DNA from: an uncultured Cellulosilyticum sp.
Lineage (GTDB): Bacteria > Bacillota > Clostridia > Lachnospirales > Cellulosilyticaceae
NCBI GenBank assembly: GCA_934725855.1
Contig: CAKVCL010000013.1
Location: forward strand, 1-64,000
Reading direction: 5' to 3'
Length of the DNA stretch: 64,000 bases
Made by a program: the position numbers and the translations under genes. Positions within the stretch are counted from its first letter, which is position 1; the number at the start of each line of letters is the position of its first letter. Shown in pieces: positions 1 to 8,595 of the stretch. The notes below the pieces were generated by a model. The model was not told where the DNA came from and made no database searches. It saw nothing but the letters and a program-made list of their open reading frames with translations.

Positions 1-114
1 CAAAAATTAAGAAAATATGCTAGTTTCAATTCAAAGTCATTTTTTATTAAAATTGCTCTCAAGGCTGAATAGTAACCAATATTTCCCTACTTTTCTCAAG
101 TAAGCCCGTATTTA

Positions 115-624
115 TTAATGCACCAAAGCATCCAGTATTTCTTCATTGCTGCCCAATATTGGAACTTTTATCTTTCCAGCACGCAAACGACTTTGCATAT
201 TTTGACTTTTAACATATTCTAAAAATACATCGCTACTACTTATAACACCTTTTTCTTCAAGTAATTCGCAAATTTCCACAGCACTTATATTTTTAGGTAT
301 TTCTATTTCACAATATTTTTTTTGAACAACTTTAAGCGTACTTGTTGTAGTTAGTGTAGGACTAGGAGTGATTTCACTGTTTTGTTTGTTTATATCTATA
401 TCAAGTCTCACTTTTTCATCTTGAATGACTTGTCCGTTCTTTACCTCAACCTTTTTTTCTTCTTCTAGTTCACGTTGTTTTAACTGGTCTGTCACTATTT
501 TAATAGGTTCATCGTTTGTTTCATGCGCCTCAAGATTAATCGTAAATAATGCCCCTATTATGCCGGAAACAACCATGCCACATCCAAAGCCTATTAACCA
601 GAATGTAAACTTTAAATTTTTCAT
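115..624 (-). CDS. membrane-anchored protein with MltG-like C-terminal domain
   Basis: Last gene of the fla/che operon. An N-terminal membrane segment (about residues 6-30) is followed by a charged, Thr/Ser-rich linker and a C-terminal domain (about 105-169). Its pattern (IPKNISAVEICELLEEKGVI, then FLEYVK and LRAGK) resembles the small substrate-binding/LysM-like subdomain of the endolytic transglycosylase MltG (YceG). The MltG catalytic domain with its glutamate is absent, so it is unlikely to be an enzyme. An extracytoplasmic role at the cell wall is inference. The ATG at 624 is preferred over the in-frame TTG at 627; the stop of the upstream gene lies 4 bases away, suggesting coupling. No terminator is visible in bases 1-114, so the operon may continue beyond the window. 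Confidence 0.6.
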   Translation of the reverse strand: MKNLKFTFWLIGFGCGMVVSGIIGALFTINLEAHETNDEPIKIVTDQLKQRELEEEKKVEVKNGQVIQDEKVRLDIDINKQNSEITPSPTLTTTSTLKVVQKKYCEIEIPKNISAVEICELLEEKGVISSSDVFLEYVKSQNMQSRLRAGKIKVPILGSNEEILDALVH

Positions 625-628
625 CAAT

Positions 629-1081
629 CTACCTAATGGAATAAAGTGAAATAATGAGTTTCACCTCACCAGTTCCTTTCTTTAAATCCTTTGCAATCGT
701 CTCAATATCCTGACCTTCATTGTAGCGTTTTATGATTTCAGCAAATAGCTGTTTATCTGCTTGCTTTTTATATTGATCTTTTTTCACATTTACTTGTTGC
801 AGTTTGTCATCTTTGTTCCACTCAACGGATGGATTGTTATTCACTCTAGAAACGTCTCTTATCTCTTCTCTAAGCTGCTCATTTTTCTTCTCCTCTTCTT
901 GTAGGAAAAAGCTAAATAAATCTTCTATATGATCTGAGTCATTCTTGTCCTCCAGACTTGTATACGCTGAACTATCTCCTTGATGACTTGCTAGGCGGAC
1001 AATCCCTATCAATACAATAATCATTCCTATACCAACAAATCCCATAAAGATAATCGGTAAATTTTCGATAGTTACGTTCAT
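629..1081 (-). CDS. SwrB-like / DUF6115-type membrane protein
   Basis: 150 residues with one N-terminal membrane helix (about 10-30), a very acidic and then basic charged middle, and a C-terminal helix-turn-helix-like segment (about 114-150; IIKRYNEGQDIETIAKDL, then GTGEVKLIISL). Position directly after sigD and this layout match Bacillus subtilis SwrB, which promotes flagellar export-apparatus assembly; clostridial relatives are usually annotated DUF6115. Orthology to SwrB is inferred from synteny and architecture, not strong sequence identity. The ribosome binding site TAAGGAG sits 7 bases before the ATG. The end-of-operon place next to the 100-aa and MltG-like genes suggests a flagellar assembly or wall-related accessory role. 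Confidence 0.6.
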   Translation of the reverse strand: MNVTIENLPIIFMGFVGIGMIIVLIGIVRLASHQGDSSAYTSLEDKNDSDHIEDLFSFFLQEEEKKNEQLREEIRDVSRVNNNPSVEWNKDDKLQQVNVKKDQYKKQADKQLFAEIIKRYNEGQDIETIAKDLKKGTGEVKLIISLYSIR

Positions 1082-1091
1082 TCTTAGCTCC

Positions 1092-1394
1092 TTAAATTCT
1101 TAAATCAATATGATTTGAAGTCAACTTCTTTTCTTTTTCGATATCTTTTTTCTTGTTTTTATATTTTTTTTGCTCACCTGAAGCGTTACGTCCTTTTCTT
1201 TTATCAAGTTGATTATCTGCTTTAGCATTTTCTTTCGTTTCAATTACAACTTTTTGCTTTTCTTCAGTTTCCTTATGAAATATATTTGCAAACTGAGTTT
1301 GTTGCATTTCCTCAGACTGTTTAATCCCTTGCTGTCTATTAGAAACTTCAGGTGTTTGCTGATAAATCGTCTGAGTATCAATTGGACGTAACAT
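1092..1394 (-). CDS. small highly charged protein after sigD
   Basis: 100 residues, no membrane segment, Gln-rich N-terminal half and an extremely Lys/Glu-rich C-terminal half (KKYKNKKKDIEKEKK). I do not recognise a family. Coding status is supported by an AAAGGAGGA ribosome binding site 6-7 bases before ATG, tight packing between sigD and the SwrB-like gene, and the same strand and operon. Similar short charged genes are often found at this spot in clostridial fla/che operons (general knowledge, not checked). It is likely disordered; a chaperone or regulator role cannot be assigned. Confidence 0.6.
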   Translation of the reverse strand: MLRPIDTQTIYQQTPEVSNRQQGIKQSEEMQQTQFANIFHKETEEKQKVVIETKENAKADNQLDKRKGRNASGEQKKYKNKKKDIEKEKKLTSNHIDLRI

Positions 1395-1421
1395 TTTGCT
1401 TCCTCCTTTTAATTTAAACTC

Positions 1422-2171
1422 TTACAATGGTAAAGATAAGTGATACTTTGACATATTGGCTCTTAATCTTGAAACCGCTTTTGTATGTAATTGAGAAACG
1501 CGTGACTCAGATACTTCTAAAACACGACTAATTTCTTTTAGTGTTAATTCCTCATAGTAATATAAAAAAATCACTTTTTTCTCTCGCTCTGGCAACTGAT
1601 CAATTAACTTAGCTAGTGTGTCCTTCATTTCATTCTCTTCTACACACTGCTCAGGAATTTGTGCATTATGATCCCTCACAGACTCAAATTGATAGACATT
1701 TTCGTCTATAGAAACCAGAGTGGATACATTAACTTCTTTCAACAATGTATTGTACTCATCAAGGCTAATATGAAGTGCATCCGCAACTTCTTGATCAACG
1801 GGTGTCCTTCCTAGCTTGCTCTCAAGCTCAATATATATTTTATCTATATCTTTTTGTTTTTTTCGTAATGTCCTTGGAATCCAATCCAATTTTCTAATAG
1901 CATCTAAAATAGCTCCTCTTATCCTTAATGAAGCATATGTTTCAAATTTAACATTTTTATTTGGATCAAATTTGTCAATTGCATCAATAAGTCCTAGTAC
2001 ACCATATCCCACTAAATCATCTAAATCAATATATTGATTTAAATAAATGCCTAGTCTCCCTGCAACCAATTTAACTAAGTGCACATAATGCTCAGTAAGT
2101 TTATCTTTTAACTGAGCATTATGTGTCTTAACATATTGATTCCAAATCTCGTTCATATCCTTTTTGTCCAT
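1422..2171 (-). CDS. sigD: flagellar RNA polymerase sigma factor SigD/FliA (sigma-28)
   Basis: 249 residues of the FliA/WhiG sigma-28 family. Region 2 spans about residues 20-100 (DLDDLVGYGVLGLIDAIDKF, FETYA, RGAILD, IRKLDWIPR), region 3 about 105-170, and the region 4 helix-turn-helix about 200-240 (LTLKEISRVLEVSESRVSQL). It directs transcription of late flagellar and chemotaxis genes such as flagellin, which are not in this window. Its place near the 3' end of the fla/che operon is the same as in Bacillus subtilis, where distance from the promoter affects SigD level and the motile/sessile switch; whether that applies here is inference. No flgM anti-sigma gene is present in the window. Confidence 0.95.
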   Translation of the reverse strand: MDKKDMNEIWNQYVKTHNAQLKDKLTEHYVHLVKLVAGRLGIYLNQYIDLDDLVGYGVLGLIDAIDKFDPNKNVKFETYASLRIRGAILDAIRKLDWIPRTLRKKQKDIDKIYIELESKLGRTPVDQEVADALHISLDEYNTLLKEVNVSTLVSIDENVYQFESVRDHNAQIPEQCVEENEMKDTLAKLIDQLPEREKKVIFLYYYEELTLKEISRVLEVSESRVSQLHTKAVSRLRANMSKYHLSLPL

Positions 2172-2190
2172 CTATTAGCCCCCATCAAAA

Positions 2191-2676
2191 CTATATTTCT
2201 CGAATACCATGTCCAATAGTCTTAACACGCAATATGCCATTTTGTGTTTCTAACTCTATCGTTCTCCCATAATTCTCACCTGTATCTTGAGCTATGACCG
2301 GTATATTTTTTTGCTCTAGTGCTTGAAGCACTGCTGCAACGTTTCTTGCACCGATGCACATCATATCGTTCATAGTCTTGAATTCAAACATATGTGCTCC
2401 CCCAGCTATTTTGGCAATCAATCTAGTTTTTCTAGCGCCTACATTTTGCATTTCTTGTAGTAACACATCAAGGGCAGTATCTGCAAACTTTGCTTTATTT
2501 TCATTATTTTTAATTTGTGTGCTATCGGGTAACATAATATGAGCCAGGCCACCTATCTTAGTCATGGGATCATATAAGGCAATCCCTACACATGACCCCA
2601 AACCTAAAGTAGTTAAAACATCAGGGTCTTTTGCTATTTTTAAATCTGCCATGCCTACCTTAATTACCTCACTCAT
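2191..2676 (-). CDS. cheD: chemoreceptor glutamine deamidase CheD
   Basis: 161 residues, the usual CheD length. The catalytic Cys29 in GLGSCVGIALYDP and His46 in GGLAHIMLPDS are present, as is the later GGAHMF motif. CheD deamidates glutamines on chemoreceptors and, in Bacillus-type systems, binds CheC and stimulates its CheY-P phosphatase activity. The gene overlaps the end of cheC by 4 bases, so the two partners are translationally coupled and probably made in similar amounts. Confidence 0.95.
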   Translation of the reverse strand: MSEVIKVGMADLKIAKDPDVLTTLGLGSCVGIALYDPMTKIGGLAHIMLPDSTQIKNNENKAKFADTALDVLLQEMQNVGARKTRLIAKIAGGAHMFEFKTMNDMMCIGARNVAAVLQALEQKNIPVIAQDTGENYGRTIELETQNGILRVKTIGHGIREI

Positions 2677-3296
2677 AAGTACGCTCCTAATGAATCGATA
2701 ACACGATTATATGATGCATTATCGAGAATAAGTATATAGGTCCCATTTAGAAAACCATGAACATCTTCAAAATCAGTTTCTATAAAAAGCATAGAATTAT
2801 CATTATATACAAATTCAATAGCAGGATAACTCATAATAGCACCAGCCATATCGATTGCCATCTGAGGGGTTGATACATCTAGTTTCAACCCCGTAAATGT
2901 ATTGAGTGCACATAAATAAGTTCCTGCCAATATATTTCCAGTTTCACATAATGCCGAATACTCAAGTTCACCCATTTCATTTAAATCTTTAAGTTCCTTA
3001 CCTAGCATGCGATTAATAATAGCCAATGCACTTTCTGTTTCAAAAGCCAACAGTAACATTGCATTTAAATCACCGTAAACATTAATAAGCATCCCCGCAA
3101 TTACTTCTTCCGCATTTCCAAGCACATCTGGAAGTTCTTGAATATTTTCAATTCTTACACGGGCTACACTCATATCTAATGTTGAGTTAATTAGCTTGCT
3201 AAGTGAGGTCATTGCATTACCAGAAGCAATATTTCCAGCTTCTCTTAGCATATCCATCTCTTCATCGGTTATGTTCTGATAACTTCTGTTTCCCAA
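2673..3296 (-). CDS. cheC: CheY-P phosphatase CheC
   Basis: 207 residues with two CheC-type phosphatase helices, each showing the E-x-x-N pair: Glu19/Asn22 (REAGNIASGNA) and Glu118/Asn121 (CETGNILAGTY). CheC dephosphorylates CheY-P and is activated by CheD. Both active sites appear intact. It is coupled by overlap to cheD and lies 11 bases after cheW. Together with FliY in the same operon this gives two related CheY-P phosphatases, a Bacillus-type adaptation design without CheZ. Confidence 0.94.
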   Translation of the reverse strand: MGNRSYQNITDEEMDMLREAGNIASGNAMTSLSKLINSTLDMSVARVRIENIQELPDVLGNAEEVIAGMLINVYGDLNAMLLLAFETESALAIINRMLGKELKDLNEMGELEYSALCETGNILAGTYLCALNTFTGLKLDVSTPQMAIDMAGAIMSYPAIEFVYNDNSMLFIETDFEDVHGFLNGTYILILDNASYNRVIDSLGAYL

Positions 3297-3307
3297 CGGC
3301 TCTCCCC

Positions 3308-3769
3308 CTATTTATTATCTTCGATGCTAAATGCTTCTTCAATAATATTTGTTAAATTAAGTAAGGTTACAATGTTCTCTTCAAGTTTACCTACACCTAA
3401 AATGTGACTTGTCTTCATTTTACCTTGAATATTTTGCACCACTTCAACTTGAGCACTTTCAATCTCAACGACTTCTTTAACTTCATCAACAATTAAACCA
3501 ACCATCGCTTCTTCAAGCTTTACAATAATAATCCTCGTTTTGTCTGTGTAATCTTTTGCTTCAAGTTTGAATTGATCTCTAAGACTCACAACTGGAATAA
3601 TTTCTCCTCTTAAGTTCATTACACCTTTAATACATGCTGCAACTTTAGGCACACGCATAATCGGCTTCATTTTTTCGATAATTTGTACATTTTTAATACT
3701 AATACCATAAAGCTGTTCATTTAATTTAAAAACAATATATTGTTGCATTGTCTCAACTGCTGCTTCCAT
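3308..3769 (-). CDS. cheW: chemotaxis coupling protein CheW
   Basis: 153 residues made of one CheW-like SH3-type domain (QYIVFKLNEQLYGISI at the start, then the LRGEIIPVVSLRDQF core at about 50-65). It links chemoreceptors to the CheA kinase in the polar signalling array. It lies directly after cheA in the operon. The first ATG has GGGGGTAGGGAGT upstream; Met8 is an alternative start but lacks a ribosome binding site. No CheV is present in the window. Confidence 0.94.
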   Translation of the reverse strand: MEAAVETMQQYIVFKLNEQLYGISIKNVQIIEKMKPIMRVPKVAACIKGVMNLRGEIIPVVSLRDQFKLEAKDYTDKTRIIIVKLEEAMVGLIVDEVKEVVEIESAQVEVVQNIQGKMKTSHILGVGKLEENIVTLLNLTNIIEEAFSIEDNK

Positions 3770-3781
3770 ACTCCCTACCCC

Positions 3782-5833
3782 CTATATCAGTGAATTGACA
3801 TCTAAAATAAGTGCAACTTCACCATTACCTAAAATGGTTGCTCCGGCAATAATATCAATACCACTTAAATATTTACCAAGTGATTTGATCACAATTTCTT
3901 GTTGCCCGATTAACGAATCAACAATAAAGCCAACTTGCTTTTCGCCTTTCTTAACAATAACCCCCATCATCATGTCTTTATCCTCTTCTTCTGGTAGCCC
4001 TAACACATCTCTTAAACGAATAATAGGAATAATCTCATCTCTAACAACAATAACCTCCTGATTTTGTACAAGTTTAATATCTTCTTTATAAACGTCCTCA
4101 ATATTTTGAATATTACTTAATGGAATAGCATACTTATCATCTGCTACACTAATCATTAATGCCTGAATAATAGCTAATGTTAATGGTAAACGCACAATAA
4201 ATTTACTACCTTTACCCCATTCTGTTTCAACTTCAACATGCCCACCTAAAGCAGTAATTTTACTTTTTACAACATCCAAGCCAACTCCACGTCCTGACAA
4301 ATCAGAAATTTTTTCAGCTGTGCTAAAACTTGGCCTAAAGAGTAATTCAATAAGCTCTTTTTCAGTCATTGTTGCTGCTTCTTCTTTTGTAATGGTTCCT
4401 TTATCAATTGCTTTACTCTTTACTTTATTAATGTTGATACCTTTACCATCATCTTCAACCACAATCATAACACTATTACCATCTTGATAAGCTTGCAATT
4501 TAATCGTTCCTTTTCGTGGTTTTCCTAAGCTTACACGCTCTTCAGTTGTTTCAAGTCCATGATCTGCTGCATTTCTAAGCAAGTGGATCAGTGGATCACC
4601 AATTTCATCAATGACTGTACGGTCTAATTCCGTTTCTTCTCCAGACATAACCAGTTCAATTTCTTTTCCTAACTTTCTAGAAATGTCACGAATCATGCGA
4701 GGGAATCTGTTAAACACTGTTTCAACAGGCACCATACGTACCTTCATTACTGCATCATGTAAGCTTGTTGTAATACGTTCCAAATATTCCACTGAATCAT
4801 TATAATTACTTTCAACTTCACTTGCCCCTACTTCAAGACCCTCTAATTGAGTTTTTACAATAATCAACTCGCTCACCAAATTCATCAGTGTATCTAAACG
4901 ATCAATGTTAACACGGACCGTCTTATTTGAAAGTTGTTGTTTTGTATTTTGATTATTTGCATGTTCTGCTGGTGTTGCAGCATTTGCCTTCTGGTCTGGC
5001 TTTTCTGCATTCTTTTCTTCTGACTTGTTAGTAGGTACTGCCGTTGAATCATAGGCTTTTACTGAAACACTTTCGATTTCAGATACGCCTAAAATAGTTT
5101 CTTCTACTTTTTGACTTGTTTCTTTTGTAACAAATGCTACCGTAAAATCTTTATCGAATTTCTCATCTTCAATGTCTTGTGTGCTTGGAACACAATGAAT
5201 AATTTCACCCAGTCTTTCTAATTCTGTAAACAGTACAAAAGCTCTTGCAGATTTTAAAACACACCCAGCAGATAAAACAATTTTAATTTGGAAAACATTC
5301 ATTCCCATGCTAATTGCATTGTTCTTTACGAGTTCTTGCGATTCAGGAAGCACCATAAGTGTTTCACCATTATTTTCTGCCTCTTCTGGCTTCTTTTCTT
5401 GTGCAGATGGTGCAACACTTGATGCAGCATTTGATGCCTCATTACTATTTGGCTTTTCAATAATTTTACCTAATGCACTTATTAAATCCGCATACTCTTC
5501 ATTTCCTTCGTTGGATGTATTTACAATTTCATCCACATAATTTTCTAGTGCATCTAAGCTTTGGAACAATACATCAACTATATTAGAATTAACAGCTAAA
5601 TTACCTGATCTAATTTCAGATAGTACATTTTCCACTGTATGGGTTAATTTTTGCATTTTAACAAATCCCATTGTTCCAGCCATGCCTTTTAATGTATGGG
5701 CAACTCTGAAAATGGCATTTAGAGTTTCTGTATCTGTCGGATTATTCTCTAAATTTAGTAAATTCTCATTCAATGTTTGTAAATTATCTTTTGACTCTTC
5801 AATAAAAATTTGTAAGTATTGACTAACGTCCAT
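3782..5833 (-). CDS. cheA: chemotaxis histidine kinase CheA
   Basis: 683 residues from the ATG at 5833, which has GGGGGAT just upstream and overlaps the end of cheB by 11 bases; an upstream in-frame extension to 5962 lies inside cheB and is not credible. Domains: Hpt with phospho-accepting His46 (RVAHTLKGM), P2 CheY-binding region about 175-265, dimerisation helices about 300-365, ATPase with N box (LLRNAADHGLE, about 418-428), G1 (DDGKGI, about 461-466) and G2 (GRGVGLDV, about 514-521), and a C-terminal CheW-like P5 domain. It autophosphorylates in response to receptors and passes phosphate to CheY. With the local CheB lacking a receiver, only CheY is an evident phospho-acceptor in this operon. 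Confidence 0.96.
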   Translation of the reverse strand: MDVSQYLQIFIEESKDNLQTLNENLLNLENNPTDTETLNAIFRVAHTLKGMAGTMGFVKMQKLTHTVENVLSEIRSGNLAVNSNIVDVLFQSLDALENYVDEIVNTSNEGNEEYADLISALGKIIEKPNSNEASNAASSVAPSAQEKKPEEAENNGETLMVLPESQELVKNNAISMGMNVFQIKIVLSAGCVLKSARAFVLFTELERLGEIIHCVPSTQDIEDEKFDKDFTVAFVTKETSQKVEETILGVSEIESVSVKAYDSTAVPTNKSEEKNAEKPDQKANAATPAEHANNQNTKQQLSNKTVRVNIDRLDTLMNLVSELIIVKTQLEGLEVGASEVESNYNDSVEYLERITTSLHDAVMKVRMVPVETVFNRFPRMIRDISRKLGKEIELVMSGEETELDRTVIDEIGDPLIHLLRNAADHGLETTEERVSLGKPRKGTIKLQAYQDGNSVMIVVEDDGKGININKVKSKAIDKGTITKEEAATMTEKELIELLFRPSFSTAEKISDLSGRGVGLDVVKSKITALGGHVEVETEWGKGSKFIVRLPLTLAIIQALMISVADDKYAIPLSNIQNIEDVYKEDIKLVQNQEVIVVRDEIIPIIRLRDVLGLPEEEDKDMMMGVIVKKGEKQVGFIVDSLIGQQEIVIKSLGKYLSGIDIIAGATILGNGEVALILDVNSLI

Positions 5834-6461
5834 GACTATCCCCCACAATCTCTTCAATTTTTTGTGCAATACTTTCACCAGCAACAACATACTCTGCAAG
5901 TCCAGCATTGATAATTGCTTTAGGCATACCAAATACTGTAGATGATGCTTGGTCTTGAGCAATTACTTTACAATTGTAAGACTTCTTTAAAGCTTCCACG
6001 CCTTCTAATCCATCACATCCCATTCCAGTCATAATTACTGCAATCATTTTTTTAGTGCATTTGCTTAAACACGAAAGTGATAATAGCATCACATTGACTG
6101 ATGGCCTATGCCCTTTATAAGGTAACTCATCTGTCAATTGGATTTTAGGCGCTAAGCCATTTACTATTTTAAGTTGATATCCTCCTGGTGCAATATAAAC
6201 GAACCCTTTCTTTAAAGATTCCCCCTCCTCTGCTTCTTTTACTGTAAGCTGGGTTAAAGTATTTAATCTTTCTGCCAAATTTTTTGTAAATCCAGCAGGC
6301 ATGTGTTGTACAATTACATAAGTTGCAGATAAATTCTCATCTAATGATTTAATAACTTGACTAAGGAGTTTTGGTCCTCCAGTCGAGATTCCCATCGCAA
6401 CAATGTACTTATACTGCATTTCCTTATCTGTGCAATATCCAGACTCATTACATTGTTTCAT
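5823..6461 (-). CDS. cheB: CheB-type protein-glutamate methylesterase without receiver domain
   Basis: 212 residues corresponding to the C-terminal methylesterase domain only. The catalytic triad is visible: Ser26 in GISTGGP, His53 in VQHMPAGFT and Asp150 in TGMGCDGLEG. The usual about 120-residue phospho-receiver domain and linker are missing. The start is well supported by AGGAG 7 bases before the ATG, and only 93 non-coding bases separate it from flhG, so no receiver fragment is hidden upstream. CheB removes methyl groups from receptor glutamates (and can deamidate glutamines). Activity here cannot be gated by CheA phosphorylation in the usual way. The 3' end overlaps the start of cheA. 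Confidence 0.9.
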   Translation of the reverse strand: MKQCNESGYCTDKEMQYKYIVAMGISTGGPKLLSQVIKSLDENLSATYVIVQHMPAGFTKNLAERLNTLTQLTVKEAEEGESLKKGFVYIAPGGYQLKIVNGLAPKIQLTDELPYKGHRPSVNVMLLSLSCLSKCTKKMIAVIMTGMGCDGLEGVEALKKSYNCKVIAQDQASSTVFGMPKAIINAGLAEYVVAGESIAQKIEEIVGDSHGR

Positions 6462-6554
6462 ATTTTTTCTCCTAAGCCTAATGATTGATATATCTTTACT
6501 ATACTCGACAAAATAATTTATTTTCGTGTATTCTGTTTTATTATGCGTTTTTAA

Positions 6555-7448
6555 TTATTGTCCAAATAATTTTTTAAACTTACTGAGCCAATTTTCTTTA
6601 CCCATACTATGCTGACTATCTACTTGTTCCCCCATTTCTATTAAATAAGCTTTTGCTATTTGATAATACGCCATACTTGCTTTTGTATGAAGATTATACT
6701 TAAAAACGGGTATTTGTTCTTTAACCGCCTTAAATAATTGATCATCATAAGGTACAAAGCCTGCATATTCAACCGGGAAATTTAAAAATTGTTTGCAAAC
6801 ATATTGAAGCTTCCTATACACTTCATGTGCCTCTTTCTGAGAGTCTGCCTTGTTGATCATTAATTTTACGCTTGATTCAAGTCCAAAATTGCCTACTAGC
6901 GTTTTTAGCAAAGCATATCCGTCTGTTATAGACGTAGGTTCTGGTGTCACCACGACATAAACTTGATCAGCTAACTTACAAAACTTAACAACAATATCAT
7001 TTATACCTGCTCCTGTATCAATAATTAATAAATCAGTTAGCTCACTTAACTGCCCTAATTTATGACTAATATCTGTGATTCGACAGCTTGGTAAAAAACT
7101 CATATCCTTTATACCTGAACCACCAGAAATAAAAGATATCCCATACTTACTTTCTGACACCAAATCTTTAATTTGACAATCACCATTAATAAGGTGGGAC
7201 ATATTATACTTTGGATATTCCCCTAAAATAACCTCTACATTGGCAAGTCCAAAATCAGCATCTAAAATAATAGGATTTTTTCCCAATCCTTTTAATGCTA
7301 AAGCCAGATTAACACTAAAATTACTTTTGCCTACCCCTCCTTTGCCGCTTGCCACTGTAATAATCTGCATATTACTTTGCCTTGTAACAGATTCTTCTAA
7401 TCCACCATTTACCATTTGTCTTAGAAGCTGTGCCTGATCATGACTCAT
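6555..7448 (-). CDS. flhG: MinD-like ATPase FlhG (YlxH)
   Basis: 297 residues of the ParA/MinD family with a deviant Walker A motif (SGKGGVGKSN, about 34-43) and a Walker B-like LLIIDTGAGI at about 139-148. The N-terminal DQAQLLRQMV segment is the type that stimulates FlhF GTPase activity. FlhG controls flagellar number and placement together with FlhF and helps C-ring assembly through FliM/FliY. Its start overlaps the end of flhF by 11 bases with GGGAGG ahead, so the two antagonists are translationally coupled. A 93-base gap follows before cheB, the largest gap in the operon apart from the one at 13979-14062. Confidence 0.93.
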   Translation of the reverse strand: MSHDQAQLLRQMVNGGLEESVTRQSNMQIITVASGKGGVGKSNFSVNLALALKGLGKNPIILDADFGLANVEVILGEYPKYNMSHLINGDCQIKDLVSESKYGISFISGGSGIKDMSFLPSCRITDISHKLGQLSELTDLLIIDTGAGINDIVVKFCKLADQVYVVVTPEPTSITDGYALLKTLVGNFGLESSVKLMINKADSQKEAHEVYRKLQYVCKQFLNFPVEYAGFVPYDDQLFKAVKEQIPVFKYNLHTKASMAYYQIAKAYLIEMGEQVDSQHSMGKENWLSKFKKLFGQ

Positions 7449-8595
7449 CGTTTAGCCTCCCTATTAACTCAGTAATGTAAGTTTCTTTATTAAACTGCTC
7501 TATATCAGCTGGCACATTCTGTCCCATAGTCACATAAGCTATTGGCTTATTCGCATAATAGCTTATATTAATCACATTCCCCAACTCATCAGTCTCATCT
7601 AATTTTGTTACTATCAAGTCAAAATGGGCTTCTGCTCTCTCATAAGTTTCTACAATCTTTCTAACATCCTTTACTGCTGTATTAGCATTAAGAACGAGGT
7701 ATACTTGCTTATTTTCTACATTCTCTATTAGTGCCCTTAATTCTGTTACTTGCTCCTCGTTTTTATGAGAGCGTCCCGCAGTATCAATCAAAATGTGATC
7801 TGCATCTTTCCATTTTTCAATATATTGAGTGAGTTCACTTTCATCATAAATAATTTCTATTTCTACGCCTAATATATCTGCATATGTTTTTAATTGCTCG
7901 ACAGCTGCAATGCGATAAGTATCTGATGTAAATAAGACCACCTTCTTTTGCTGATCTAATACAAATTTTGCTGTTAACTTAGCAATCGTAGTTGTTTTTC
8001 CTACACCTGTAGAGCCAATAAAGAAAATAATTTGAGGGAGATCCTTTTCTTGTTTGTTCTCTATCAATAGTTCTTCTAAACTTTGATAAAGTTTACGAAT
8101 AAATGTTTCACTATCTTCTGCATCTATTGTTTCCAATAAAGTATCACAGACTTCTTTCTTGAGCCCTAGATTCATTAATTTGCCTTGTATAAATGTTTTT
8201 AAAGGATTTACTTCTGAAGACTCTACGACTTTTTCCTTATAAATTACTTTAGGTTCCCGCTTGAGCTCCCCTATTTCTTGATGTAATGCACCAAGTTCTT
8301 GCTTTAAATCTGACAGAAGTTGATAAGATCCCTCACTCTCACTTGTTTGATTGACTGCTGACTTCATTTCGTCAGTATTAGACTTTGCAAAGTAAGGATT
8401 TTGATCCATATTTTCCAAATCACTTTCTTCCTTAATAGCTGCTGTCACTACAATACGCGGTGACTTAAACCATTTAAAAAAGCCTGTCTTTTCTTCCTTT
8501 TGCGTATGAATAATTACAGCATTTTGACCATATTCTTTTTCGATTTGTCTTAATACAATTTCTTCTGTTTTTCCTTTAAATTTTAAGATTCTCAC
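7438..8595 (-). CDS. flhF: flagellar SRP-type GTPase FlhF
   Basis: 385 residues. A basic, variable N-terminal domain is followed by an NG domain like Ffh/FtsY with the P loop GSTGVGKTTT, the SDTYRIAAVEQL region, the G3 motif DTAGR and the G4 motif TKLDE. FlhF marks the site of flagellar basal body assembly at the membrane and is regulated by FlhG. It overlaps flhA by 4 bases upstream and flhG downstream. Confidence 0.94.
   Translation of the reverse strand: MRILKFKGKTEEIVLRQIEKEYGQNAVIIHTQKEEKTGFFKWFKSPRIVVTAAIKEESDLENMDQNPYFAKSNTDEMKSAVNQTSESEGSYQLLSDLKQELGALHQEIGELKREPKVIYKEKVVESSEVNPLKTFIQGKLMNLGLKKEVCDTLLETIDAEDSETFIRKLYQSLEELLIENKQEKDLPQIIFFIGSTGVGKTTTIAKLTAKFVLDQQKKVVLFTSDTYRIAAVEQLKTYADILGVEIEIIYDESELTQYIEKWKDADHILIDTAGRSHKNEEQVTELRALIENVENKQVYLVLNANTAVKDVRKIVETYERAEAHFDLIVTKLDETDELGNVINISYYANKPIAYVTMGQNVPADIEQFNKETYITELIGRLNDES

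Noticed and set aside
1-114. Terminator or start of another gene at the left edge
   Set aside because: No stem with a T-run and no supported frame is visible; the sequence is only AT-rich.
5834-5962. N-terminal extension of cheA to 5962
   Set aside because: It lies within cheB in another frame, lacks CheA-like sequence, and the ATG at 5833 has a ribosome binding site and the Hpt start.
6462-6554. Remnant of a CheB receiver domain or an internal promoter in the flhG-cheB gap
   Set aside because: 93 bases are too short for a receiver, no related peptide is visible, and the TATAGT there lacks a -35 or a SigD-type partner.
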